The notes below the pieces were generated by a model that searched no databases, was not told the DNA's origin, and worked only from the letters and a program-made list of their open reading frames with translations. The translations under genes and the position numbers were made by a program. This document shows positions 1 through 5,406 of a stretch of 39,705 nt of DNA, piece after piece. Source of the stretch: Bacteroidales bacterium (GTDB lineage Bacteria > Bacteroidota > Bacteroidia > Bacteroidales > WCHB1-69); assembly GCA_024400775.1 (NCBI GenBank), contig JAKSMF010000004.1, positions 1-39,705 of the forward strand, given 5' to 3'. Each line of letters opens with the position of its first letter. The first letter of the stretch is position 1.

Positions 1-224
1 TGAAAGACGACCTCTCGAACTTTCTTAACACGGACTTTATTTTGTAGTTATCAAATGAAATTATTCCCTCTAATCCAAGTTCCGTAAATTCTGACTTTTC
101 CTGATTTTGGTTGACACTTTTTGATTAGTTTATACTAATTTTGTTGACATGTTTCCTAAAGGTTGAAACAAGAAATGCGTAGGAAATTTTCAATTTTCAA
201 TTTTCAATTTTCAACTTCCTTGCA

Positions 225-255
225 ATTTCCTCTATCACGCCGAAAGGCGGAATTT
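225..255. repeat. Dispersed hairpin repeat, copy 1
   Basis: An ATTTCCTCTATC core is followed by a small GC hairpin (CGCC-GAAA-GGCG) and then GGAA. A near-identical copy lies at 15146-15173, far away in another intergenic region. The two copies share the flanking order as well as the hairpin, so chance resemblance is unlikely. Confidence 0.5.
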
Positions 256-256
256 C

Positions 257-314
257 ATTATCCCTTGGTTTAATTGTGCTTATCAAAAGGCATTACAAGA
301 CGAAAAGGGATAAT
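257..314 (-). terminator. Long-loop inverted repeat after the lipoprotein/GH16 cluster
   Basis: ATTATCCCTT (257-266) is exactly complementary to AAGGGATAAT (305-314), separated by 38 bases. It sits directly downstream of the last lipoprotein gene on the minus strand, so it could end the leftward transcript. There is no clear U-tract, which makes intrinsic termination uncertain. Confidence 0.3.
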
Positions 315-318
315 TCTG

Positions 319-693
319 TTATTCTTTGATTTTTTTGCATTTGTAAATGTAATTGTCTTCAGGATAGTAGTACAAATAGTATGGTAATTCCAAGTAGTTC
401 CGATTCTTGAAAGAACCACCTATCCTGTAATCCCAGTCCAATTTGCATAATTCGATATCTCCGTTTTTATGTACTTGAGAATTCAGGAGGACCCCATTCC
501 CAATAGTGATAAGAATACTGTCTTGGCCATATTTATTGACGGATAGGGTTCCCGTGCCGTGCAAGTACGGTCCGTGCCAGTGCTCATATTCATATTCTCC
601 CACCCACTTATCACGGTAGTCGTAGTCTTTCCCGCAACTGTTAAAAATAATCAACATGCTGATTGTCAGTAAAAATAAGATTGATTTTTTCAT
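319..693 (-). CDS. Small lipoprotein, paralog 1 of 5
   Basis: This 124-residue protein has a lipoprotein signal peptide with lipobox FNSC and lipidation Cys20, so it is expected to be anchored in a membrane facing the periplasm or the cell surface. After the Cys comes the family block KDYDYRDKWVGEYE. The rest is a Tyr/Trp-rich, beta-strand-like body ending in a KCKKIKE tail. It is very close to paralog 2 (1006-1380) over its full length and shares only the first ~35 residues closely with the 140-residue paralogs. It is the last gene of the leftward cluster and starts 12 bases after the severed T9SS tail, just as paralog 5 starts behind the intact S74/T9SS gene. Function is unknown; a small beta-barrel or glycan-binding role is only a guess. 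Confidence 0.8.
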   Translation of the reverse strand: MKKSILFLLTISMLIIFNSCGKDYDYRDKWVGEYEYEHWHGPYLHGTGTLSVNKYGQDSILITIGNGVLLNSQVHKNGDIELCKLDWDYRIGGSFKNRNYLELPYYLYYYPEDNYIYKCKKIKE

Positions 694-705
694 GATTAAA
701 GAAGA

Positions 706-851
706 TTATTTGGTTAATACCATTTGTTTGGTTTCGCTGGTCTGGCCATCACCGGTAAGCAGGTAGGCGTAAATGCCGGCAGATAAAGAAGGGCGTTCTT
801 CTCTCCAACCATGGCCTGTTCGGAGCGTATGTTTGGAGGATGAGCCGTCAG
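706..851 (-). pseudogene. Remnant of a T9SS C-terminal sorting domain
   Basis: Reading leftward to the stop at 706-708, the frame encodes SLSAGIYAYLLTGDGQ and ends QMVLTK. This is identical to the end of the S74/T9SS protein at 3796-4677. Upstream of the shared part the residues differ, and the frame has no start codon or signal peptide of its own. It abuts the stop codon of the truncated GH16 stub at 852. It is therefore a severed 3' end left by deletion or recombination. The downstream spacing to paralog 1 matches that between the intact T9SS gene and paralog 5. Confidence 0.75.
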
Positions 852-1001
852 TTATTTATCCCACAAATTTGAATTGAAAACCGACATGTCATCCTCAAAC
901 AAGATGTTCCATCCGCGCAAGTCTTGGTTGGGAAGTCTCTGGCTAAACATACACAATGGGATAGCCCCCAATATTATAAATGTAATGATTTTCGTTTTCA
1001 T
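852..1001 (-). pseudogene. N-terminal stub of a second GH16 enzyme
   Basis: The frame begins at ATG 1001 with a signal peptide and runs 49 codons to TAA at 852-854. Residues 20-42 (RLPNQDLRGWNILFEDDMSV) match the intact GH16 at 1870-2913 except for Thr replaced by Leu. It then ends at ...NLWDK, before any catalytic residue, and runs straight into the T9SS tail remnant. It starts 4 bases after paralog 2 ends, matching the lipoprotein-GH16 order of the intact copy. It could still be translated as a short secreted peptide but cannot be an enzyme. Confidence 0.8.
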
Positions 1002-1005
1002 AACG

Positions 1006-1380
1006 TTATTCTTTGATTTTTTTGCATTTGTAAAAGTAAATGCTTCTAGGATCGACAGACCAGTAGTATGTTAATTCCAAGTAGTTCCGATTTTTGAAAC
1101 ATCCCGACATTCTGTAATCCCAGTCAAATTTGCATGGTTCGATATCTCCGTTTTTATGTACTTGAGAATTCACGAGTACACTATTCCCAATAGTGATAAG
1201 AATACTGTCTTGGCCATATTTATTGACGGATAGGGTTCCCGTGCCGTGCAAGTACGATTTGTGCCAGTGCTCATATTCATATTTCCCCACCCACTTATCA
1301 CGGTAGTCGTAGTCTTTCCCGCAACTGTCGAAAATAATTAACGTGCTGATTGTCAGTAAAAATAGGATTGATTTTTTCAT
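1006..1380 (-). CDS. Small lipoprotein, paralog 2 of 5
   Basis: This 124-residue predicted lipoprotein has lipobox FDSC (Cys20) followed by the family block KDYDYRDKWVG. Its body, including HGTGTLSVNKYGQDSILITI, is nearly identical to paralog 1 (319-693). Divergence is concentrated in the last third, around YWSVDPRS versus YLYYYPED. It lies 39 bases downstream of paralog 3 and directly upstream of the GH16 stub, so it occupies the second slot of a duplicated lipoprotein-lipoprotein-GH16 cassette. In the other cassette copy this slot holds a clearly different protein (paralog 4), which suggests replacement or conversion between paralogs. Function is unknown. Confidence 0.8.
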   Translation of the reverse strand: MKKSILFLLTISTLIIFDSCGKDYDYRDKWVGKYEYEHWHKSYLHGTGTLSVNKYGQDSILITIGNSVLVNSQVHKNGDIEPCKFDWDYRMSGCFKNRNYLELTYYWSVDPRSIYFYKCKKIKE

Positions 1381-1419
1381 GATATGGCATTTTTTTTCAA
1401 TAGATATTGACTTATCGCA
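1381..1419 (-). repeat. Duplicated intergenic spacer, copy B
   Basis: The spacer between paralogs 3 and 2 is almost identical to 3324-3361, between paralogs 5 and 4, and the similarity continues into the 3' ends of the adjoining genes. It is the non-coding signature of the tandem cassette duplication. The offset between copies is about 1942 bases. Confidence 0.8.
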
Positions 1420-1842
1420 TTATTTTTTGATTCTTTTGAATACATAAGTAGATGAGTATTCGCCACCTGAATCTATATCATAGGCCGTTAACGTAAAGCT
1501 GTTCCGGCTTTCGAAACGTCCTGACCAACAGTTGTTGTTCCAGATGTACGATTCAGGCACTCTAATAGTTCCGTCTTTCAGCACTTGAAAAAAGTAATAA
1601 TAAACTTTAGTTTCTAATGGGTCGTAGTCGGTCACACGTGTAATACCAATCAGGACGCTGTCTTGGCCGTGTTTGGCCACGCCAGCTGGCAAGATCATTT
1701 TAAAGTATGAGCCTCTCCATTCATCTTCAAATACCCTTTCATATTCCCCCACCCACTTATCACGGTAGTCGTAGTCTTTCCCGCAACTGTTGAAAATAAT
1801 CAACGTGCTGATTGTCAGTAAAAATAAGATTGATTTTTTCAT
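1420..1842 (-). CDS. Small lipoprotein, paralog 3 of 5 (140-aa type)
   Basis: This 140-residue predicted lipoprotein has lipidation Cys20 and is nearly identical to paralog 5 (3362-3784). Both carry FEDEWRGSYFKMILPA, KHGQDSVLIGITRVTDY and QVLKDGTIR in the same positions and end in KRIKK. Differences cluster at residues 54-56, 73-83 and in the last 25 residues. It starts 27 bases after the GH16 gene ends and is first in cassette copy B. The N-terminal 35 residues are shared with the 124-aa paralogs, the rest is not. Function is unknown; co-transcription with a secreted glycan hydrolase suggests an envelope role. Confidence 0.8.
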   Translation of the reverse strand: MKKSILFLLTISTLIIFNSCGKDYDYRDKWVGEYERVFEDEWRGSYFKMILPAGVAKHGQDSVLIGITRVTDYDPLETKVYYYFFQVLKDGTIRVPESYIWNNNCWSGRFESRNSFTLTAYDIDSGGEYSSTYVFKRIKK

Positions 1843-1869
1843 GATTAGAGATTTTTATAAAACAAAATG

Positions 1870-2913
1870 CTATCGACACTCATTGTGGATATCAATGTAC
1901 AGTTCGGCGCCAAGCGGCACGTTGAAACCTGCTTCCAACTTTACGAAATCGGTGGCATAGAGCACAATGTTGCTGTTTTGCGGAATGGTTGTGTTCCCAT
2001 TCAATGTGATGGATTTTTTCGTTTTCCAATTGTATGTGCTAAAGTCTATGGGGTGGTCCGAATCAATCACCACGTTTTTGTCGGTGCAGTCCAGCTGATA
2101 ACCATTGACCTGATCCACATACATCGTGTTGACGTCGTTAGCGGGAGGAAAATTATTATCTTCTTCCTTAGAATTTGGCTTCAGGGCGAGGTTGATAAGC
2201 AACCACATGGGATGATGAATCCCAATTCTGCCATAGGTGTTGCTCTCCTCACGTATGACACTTCGGTCCAAATACCAAATAATTTTATTTCGGGTCCATT
2301 TTACGCCGTACCAGTGGAAGGCGGAAGAGTATTGGCACGCAAAATCCTGCTTTTCGTCATGCCGATTACCACTACTATCGATAGGATATACGAAGCCATA
2401 ATGTCGGTTACAAGTCAACGAATTTGTTATTTTCCCGTCACCTTCAAACACGTCAATTTCATTGTACCAAGGATTGTTTGGGGAGTCGTTGGCATCCCAA
2501 AACCAAAAGGCGGGCCAGCATCCCCTGCCGACGGGAAGCTTTGCATAGATTTCGTAGTAGCCGTACTGATATTTCACTTTTGAGGAAATTTCCCCAGACG
2601 TATATTCGTGCTGTCCTAAATAGTAACAGCCTTGGTGATTATGAATGACGGGAGGTACCTCTTTGTGTGTGCGCAACACCAATTTCCCGTTTTCTATTGT
2701 GCAATTGCTTGGCATATAGATTTCAGGTTCTTCTCCCGTGCCCGTTCCACGCGTCACCAAGCTGTCTTTTTGCCAAACATTATCGTCGAAAACCGACATG
2801 TCATCCTCAAATAGGATATTCCATCCGCGTGTGTCTTGGTTGGGAAGTCTCTGAGCGGACAGGTACAACGGGAAACTTGTTATAACAATAACTATGATTA
2901 TTCTGACTCTCAT
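1870..2913 (-). CDS. Secreted glycoside hydrolase family 16 protein
   Basis: GH16 enzymes cleave beta-1,3, beta-1,3-1,4 or related glucans and galactans with retention of configuration. The chosen start at 2913 gives a 347-residue protein with signal peptide (MRVRIIIVIVITSFPLYLSAQ). The active-site strand reads NEIDVFEG, with nucleophile Glu152, Asp154 and acid/base Glu157: the E-x-D-x-x-E form with a bulge that laminarinases use. WPAFWFWDAND and the later FHWYGVKWT and WLLINLAL segments also fit GH16. The C-terminal ~60 residues (NGNTTIPQNSNIVLYATDF and on) resemble the coat-hanger-type domain found at the end of many Bacteroidota secreted proteins, not a T9SS tail. Its ATG overlaps the stop of paralog 4 (ATGA), implying translational coupling. 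A longer frame starts at 2934 but lacks a better signal peptide. The exact glucan cannot be read from sequence. Confidence 0.9.
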   Translation of the reverse strand: MRVRIIIVIVITSFPLYLSAQRLPNQDTRGWNILFEDDMSVFDDNVWQKDSLVTRGTGTGEEPEIYMPSNCTIENGKLVLRTHKEVPPVIHNHQGCYYLGQHEYTSGEISSKVKYQYGYYEIYAKLPVGRGCWPAFWFWDANDSPNNPWYNEIDVFEGDGKITNSLTCNRHYGFVYPIDSSGNRHDEKQDFACQYSSAFHWYGVKWTRNKIIWYLDRSVIREESNTYGRIGIHHPMWLLINLALKPNSKEEDNNFPPANDVNTMYVDQVNGYQLDCTDKNVVIDSDHPIDFSTYNWKTKKSITLNGNTTIPQNSNIVLYATDFVKLEAGFNVPLGAELYIDIHNECR

Positions 2914-3323
2914 TTCTGTTTTGATTTTATACAATAATAATATTTTTTAATGGTCTGTGCAGAAGCTTGGTATTGGTATGTCATATAAAGACTATCTCGC
3001 TTAATGAATGTTCCGGAAAATCCCTTTCTATTACCATTGTAAAGAGTTCCATCTTTCTGTACTTGAGCATGAATTTCTATAGGGAACGGATTTTCAGCCC
3101 ACCAGCCATCGGGATCATGATAAACGAGGTTGATACCATCTTTGTCCAACTTTTCAATATACCACGTCTCTTGATTTTCATCTGTATAATTGCGCGGATA
3201 TTCTTGTATAACTCTGCACTGATATTCTCCCAGCCATTTATTTCTGTAGTCGTAACCTTTCCCGCAACTGTTGAAAATAATCAACGTGCTGATTGTCAGT
3301 AAAAATAGGATTGGTTTTTTCAT
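2910..3323 (-). CDS. Small lipoprotein, paralog 4 of 5 (divergent body)
   Basis: This 137-residue predicted lipoprotein has lipobox FNSC (Cys20). The first ~35 residues follow the family pattern, with substitutions (KGYDYRNKWLGEYQ). The body is unrelated in detail to the other four: it has an acidic/aromatic stretch with DPDGWWAENPFP, then QVQKDGTLYNG, GTFIKRDSLYM and a YYYCIKSKQK tail. The tail and the QV.KDG element sit where the other paralogs carry equivalent pieces, so the fold is probably shared. It occupies the second slot of cassette copy A, and its TGA stop overlaps the GH16 ATG by four bases. Function is unknown. Confidence 0.8.
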   Translation of the reverse strand: MKKPILFLLTISTLIIFNSCGKGYDYRNKWLGEYQCRVIQEYPRNYTDENQETWYIEKLDKDGINLVYHDPDGWWAENPFPIEIHAQVQKDGTLYNGNRKGFSGTFIKRDSLYMTYQYQASAQTIKKYYYCIKSKQK

Positions 3324-3361
3324 GATATGGCATTTTTTTCAATAGATATTGACTTATCGCA
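3324..3361 (-). repeat. Duplicated intergenic spacer, copy A
   Basis: This is a near-identical counterpart of 1381-1419, lying between paralogs 5 and 4. It contains the same GATATGGCATTTTTT start and TAGATATTGACTTATCGCAT core, with one fewer T in the T-run. Confidence 0.8.
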
Positions 3362-3784
3362 TTATTTTTTGATTCTTTTGCATACATAAGTATATGAGGA
3401 GTCATGACCTGAAAGCATACCATAGGCCGTTAACGTAAAGCTGTCCCGGCTTTCAAAACGTCCCGCCCAGCAGGTCTGATATCCGATGTACGATTCGGGC
3501 ATTCTAATAGTTCCGTCTTTCAGCACTTGAAAATAGTTATAAAATACTATAGTTTTTAATGGTTCGTAATCGGTCACACGTGTAATACCAATCAGGACGC
3601 TGTCTTGGCCGTGTTTTTCCACGGTAGCTGGCAAGATCATTTTAAAGTATGAGCCTCTCCATTCATCTTCAAATACCCATTCATATTCTCCCACCCACTT
3701 ATCACGGTAGTCGTAGTCTTTCCCGCAACTGTTGAAAATAATCAACGTGCTGATTGTCAGTAAAAATAAGATTGATTTTTTCAT
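3362..3784 (-). CDS. Small lipoprotein, paralog 5 of 5 (140-aa type)
   Basis: This 140-residue predicted lipoprotein is the close twin of paralog 3. The open frame extends upstream to 4000, but only inside the neighbouring gene. The ATG at 3784 starts the family signal peptide MKKSILFLLTIS and is the proper start. Lipidation Cys20, the KDYDYRDKWVGEYE block, KHGQDSVLIGITRVTDY and the KRIKK end are all present. It starts 11 bases after the S74/T9SS gene, so the two are probably one transcript. It heads cassette copy A. Function is unknown. Confidence 0.8.
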   Translation of the reverse strand: MKKSILFLLTISTLIIFNSCGKDYDYRDKWVGEYEWVFEDEWRGSYFKMILPATVEKHGQDSVLIGITRVTDYEPLKTIVFYNYFQVLKDGTIRMPESYIGYQTCWAGRFESRDSFTLTAYGMLSGHDSSYTYVCKRIKK

Positions 3785-3795
3785 AATTAAAGAGG

Positions 3796-4677
3796 TTATT
3801 TGGTTAATACCATTTGTTTGGTTTCGCTGGTTTGTCCGTCCCCGGTAAGCAGGTAGGCGTAAATGCCAGCAGATAATGAAGACGCTTGTATCTGAATGTT
3901 CACGTTTCCACGCTCGTTTATGGCTATGCTCTTTACCATATTGCCGCCCATATCGTAAATTCTTAACTGAACGGAACGAATGCTTTCTGGAATGAAGCAC
4001 TGAATTGTAGTAACTTCATTGAACGGATTTGGGGCGTTCTGCCAAACGGATAATTGATAGCTACTCATATCCGTATAAGCGTTCTTGTCCAATATACCAT
4101 CAAAATCTTGATTCTGCAACAACATAGCCAGCTCTTTTTGCAAGTTTTCTATTTGTGCTTGCTGCTCTTTCACTGCGCAAATCAAAAATGGAATGAGCTG
4201 GTCATAGTCCACCACTCGAATCCCCTTCACTGTATCTACAATTTCAGGTATGATTCTCTCTACTTCCTGTGCCAAAACACCATACTCTTTTATTCCTTGC
4301 TGTGCTTGCTCTTCTTTATAGCAGTATGAATAGGCACCAATTTTATTCAAAACCTCAAACGGATTGTTGATGGGAAGGACATCGGATTTCAGTATGCTGT
4401 CGGAAGTCCTGGAAAATTGTCTGGCTACCAATTCGTTGTAGCCGGCATTCGTGTGCCAAAACACGATTGCGGAATTGCTGTTCCCGTCATATCCTCCAAT
4501 TTCCAGTTCCGCAATTTTGGGTTTGAAGGTGAAATTGTGTGTGCCTTGGGTGATTTGGAAGCGGCAGGTTGGTGCGGCTGGACCTATTCCTACACAGCCG
4601 TCACTCGTCACCTGAATTTGAGCCATGGCTATTCCGCTCATTATTAGCAATATTGTTATCAATAAAATTTTTTTCAT
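3796..4677 (-). CDS. Secreted S74-chaperone-domain protein with T9SS sorting tail
   Basis: This 293-residue protein has a signal peptide ending ...GIAMAQ. Residues ~90-185 match the S74 intramolecular chaperone/peptidase domain known from phage tail spikes and some bacterial surface proteins. SDSILKSDV carries Ser92 and Lys97 with the family's five-residue Ser-to-Lys spacing; YGVLAQEVERIIPEIV and VVDYDQLIPFLICAVKEQ follow, leading into a short coiled coil (QQAQIENLQKEL). The usual Arg of the SDxRLK motif is Ile here. Residues ~207-293 form a type A T9SS domain (NAPNPFNEVTTI ... GIYAYLLTGDGQ). In phage the S74 domain assists trimerisation and is then cleaved off; here it sits before the sorting tail, so cleavage would separate the N-terminal ~90 residues from the tail. 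It is the first gene of the leftward cluster. Confidence 0.8.
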   Translation of the reverse strand: MKKILLITILLIMSGIAMAQIQVTSDGCVGIGPAAPTCRFQITQGTHNFTFKPKIAELEIGGYDGNSNSAIVFWHTNAGYNELVARQFSRTSDSILKSDVLPINNPFEVLNKIGAYSYCYKEEQAQQGIKEYGVLAQEVERIIPEIVDTVKGIRVVDYDQLIPFLICAVKEQQAQIENLQKELAMLLQNQDFDGILDKNAYTDMSSYQLSVWQNAPNPFNEVTTIQCFIPESIRSVQLRIYDMGGNMVKSIAINERGNVNIQIQASSLSAGIYAYLLTGDGQTSETKQMVLTK

Positions 4678-4910
4678 TATTTTGAGATTTCGTTAAACAT
4701 TAAAAAAACGCTCGTTCCGCAATGAAAAAGGGCATCTATTTGTGAATAGAGATACGCCTTTTATTCAACTTTTGCATGCCAATTTTTCTGTTATGATTTG
4801 GACATGGAACTTTCACTATTAGATCTTCTTACATGGGGAGTGGGTCAATCAAAATCAATTGCGAACTTACAAAACTTGAATTATTTATTATTCGTTATTC
4901 ATTACTCTTT
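4678..4910. other. Upstream region of the S74/lipoprotein/GH16 cluster
   Basis: I see no convincing gene. A plus-strand open frame covers 4798-5163 but has low-complexity, non-protein-like composition. No TAnnTTTG element lies within 45 bases of the 4677 start, so the cluster may be transcribed from further right. An A/T-flanked imperfect hairpin lies at 4725-4762. Confidence 0.5.
4725..4762 (-). terminator. Imperfect A/T-flanked hairpin
   Basis: AAAAAGGGCATCTATT pairs imperfectly with AATAGAGATACGCCTTTT around a four-base loop. On the minus strand it is followed by CCCTTTTTC, so it could end an RNA transcribed leftward from about 5046, or act as an attenuator before the S74 gene. The stem has bulges. 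Confidence 0.35.
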
Positions 4911-5046
4911 GCTCCGTCACCGGTCATGCGCATCGCGGCGGAGCACTACACAAGGAAGTTGTTCTTCCCCAAGCGCTGAAGGCTGTAAGTGTAGCTTTGT
5001 ATTAAAACGGAAAGCTGATCCATGGGGCTCCTTTCATTTTCAAACA
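4911..5046 (-). ncRNA. Candidate structured RNA (unrecognised)
   Basis: Downstream of a minus-strand TAATTTTG element (5053-5060), the predicted transcript can fold into a three-helix junction. A closing helix pairs GCTCC 5027-5031 with GGAGC 4940-4944. One arm pairs 4994-4998 with 5011-5015. A second arm pairs 4946-4951 with 4989-4994 (sharing a base with the first arm) and carries an inner perfect hairpin, GGAAG/CTTCC at 4954-4968. A competing helix pairs 4911-4916 with 4939-4944 and would break the closing stem, as in a switch or attenuator. It does not match tmRNA, RNase P or SRP signatures that I know. It could be an sRNA or the leader of the S74/GH16 cluster. Covariation is untested. 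Confidence 0.35.
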
Positions 5047-5052
5047 GCGAGG

Positions 5053-5060
5053 CAAAATTA
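5053..5060 (-). promoter_or_regulatory. Bacteroidota -7 promoter element (leftward)
   Basis: The minus strand reads TAATTTTG, matching TAnnTTTG. It would start a leftward RNA near 5046, covering the structured-RNA candidate and possibly reading into the S74 gene about 370 bases away. Confidence 0.45.
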
Positions 5061-5309
5061 CAATTTTATCTTGTTGTTTTGTCACTCAGAAGAAAATTTT
5101 TTTCATTGCCAATTCGCCGTTTCCACTATATCCCACGGTGGAGGGCATCGCTTGTCTTTTTAGGTGAAATTTCGTGATCCCCGAGTCCGGAACTTGGCGA
5201 AGAAAGTCACAAGTCTTCTAACAAGCAGATAAAACGGATGTTTCCGTTGTTAAAACGGACTGTTGATACTATTTAAAAGGAAAAACTCGCTCCGTTTTAC
5301 TTTTTTTAT

Positions 5310-5317
5310 TACTTTTG
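5310..5317 (+). promoter_or_regulatory. -7 promoter element of the bcd-etfBA operon
   Basis: TACTTTTG matches the Bacteroidota TAnnTTTG consensus and lies 90 bases upstream of the acyl-CoA dehydrogenase ATG. The T-rich sequence around it is typical of these promoters. Confidence 0.65.
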
Positions 5318-5406
5318 CAACCGATTTTTAAATTGAAGGGAAACTGCAATCTCTCTTCAGTTTATTGTTCATTTTGTCACTAAATTAAAATCATAATAAA
5401 AACAAC

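Larger units (their letters stand above)
1..318. other. Left-edge non-coding stretch with decayed coding remnant and repeats
   Basis: No complete gene is visible. On the minus strand an open frame without a start codon runs from about 124 off the left edge. It is bounded upstream by a stop at 125-127, and just beyond that lies a 5-codon ATG frame (from 149) that also stops. This looks like the decayed 5' end of a gene or mobile element whose body lies outside the window; I do not recognise it. Positions 190-214 hold four to five tandem copies of a TTTTCAA unit. A GC hairpin repeat (225-255) and a 10-bp inverted repeat (257-266 with 305-314) follow. Confidence 0.5.

Noticed and set aside
1867-2583. 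Plus-strand open frame of 238 codons
   Set aside because: It lies antisense to the GH16 gene, whose catalytic motif and signal peptide are clear; its own translation shows no family features.
4911-5046. Possible tmRNA, RNase P RNA or SRP RNA
   Set aside because: None of the conserved signatures (tRNA-like ends, GAGGAAAGTCCGGGC-type core, GGAA-tetraloop SRP helix) is present, so the RNA is left unassigned.
4798-5163. Plus-strand open frame of 121 codons in the 729-base gap
   Set aside because: Composition is not protein-like, there is no promoter or leader on that strand, and it crosses the foldable RNA region.
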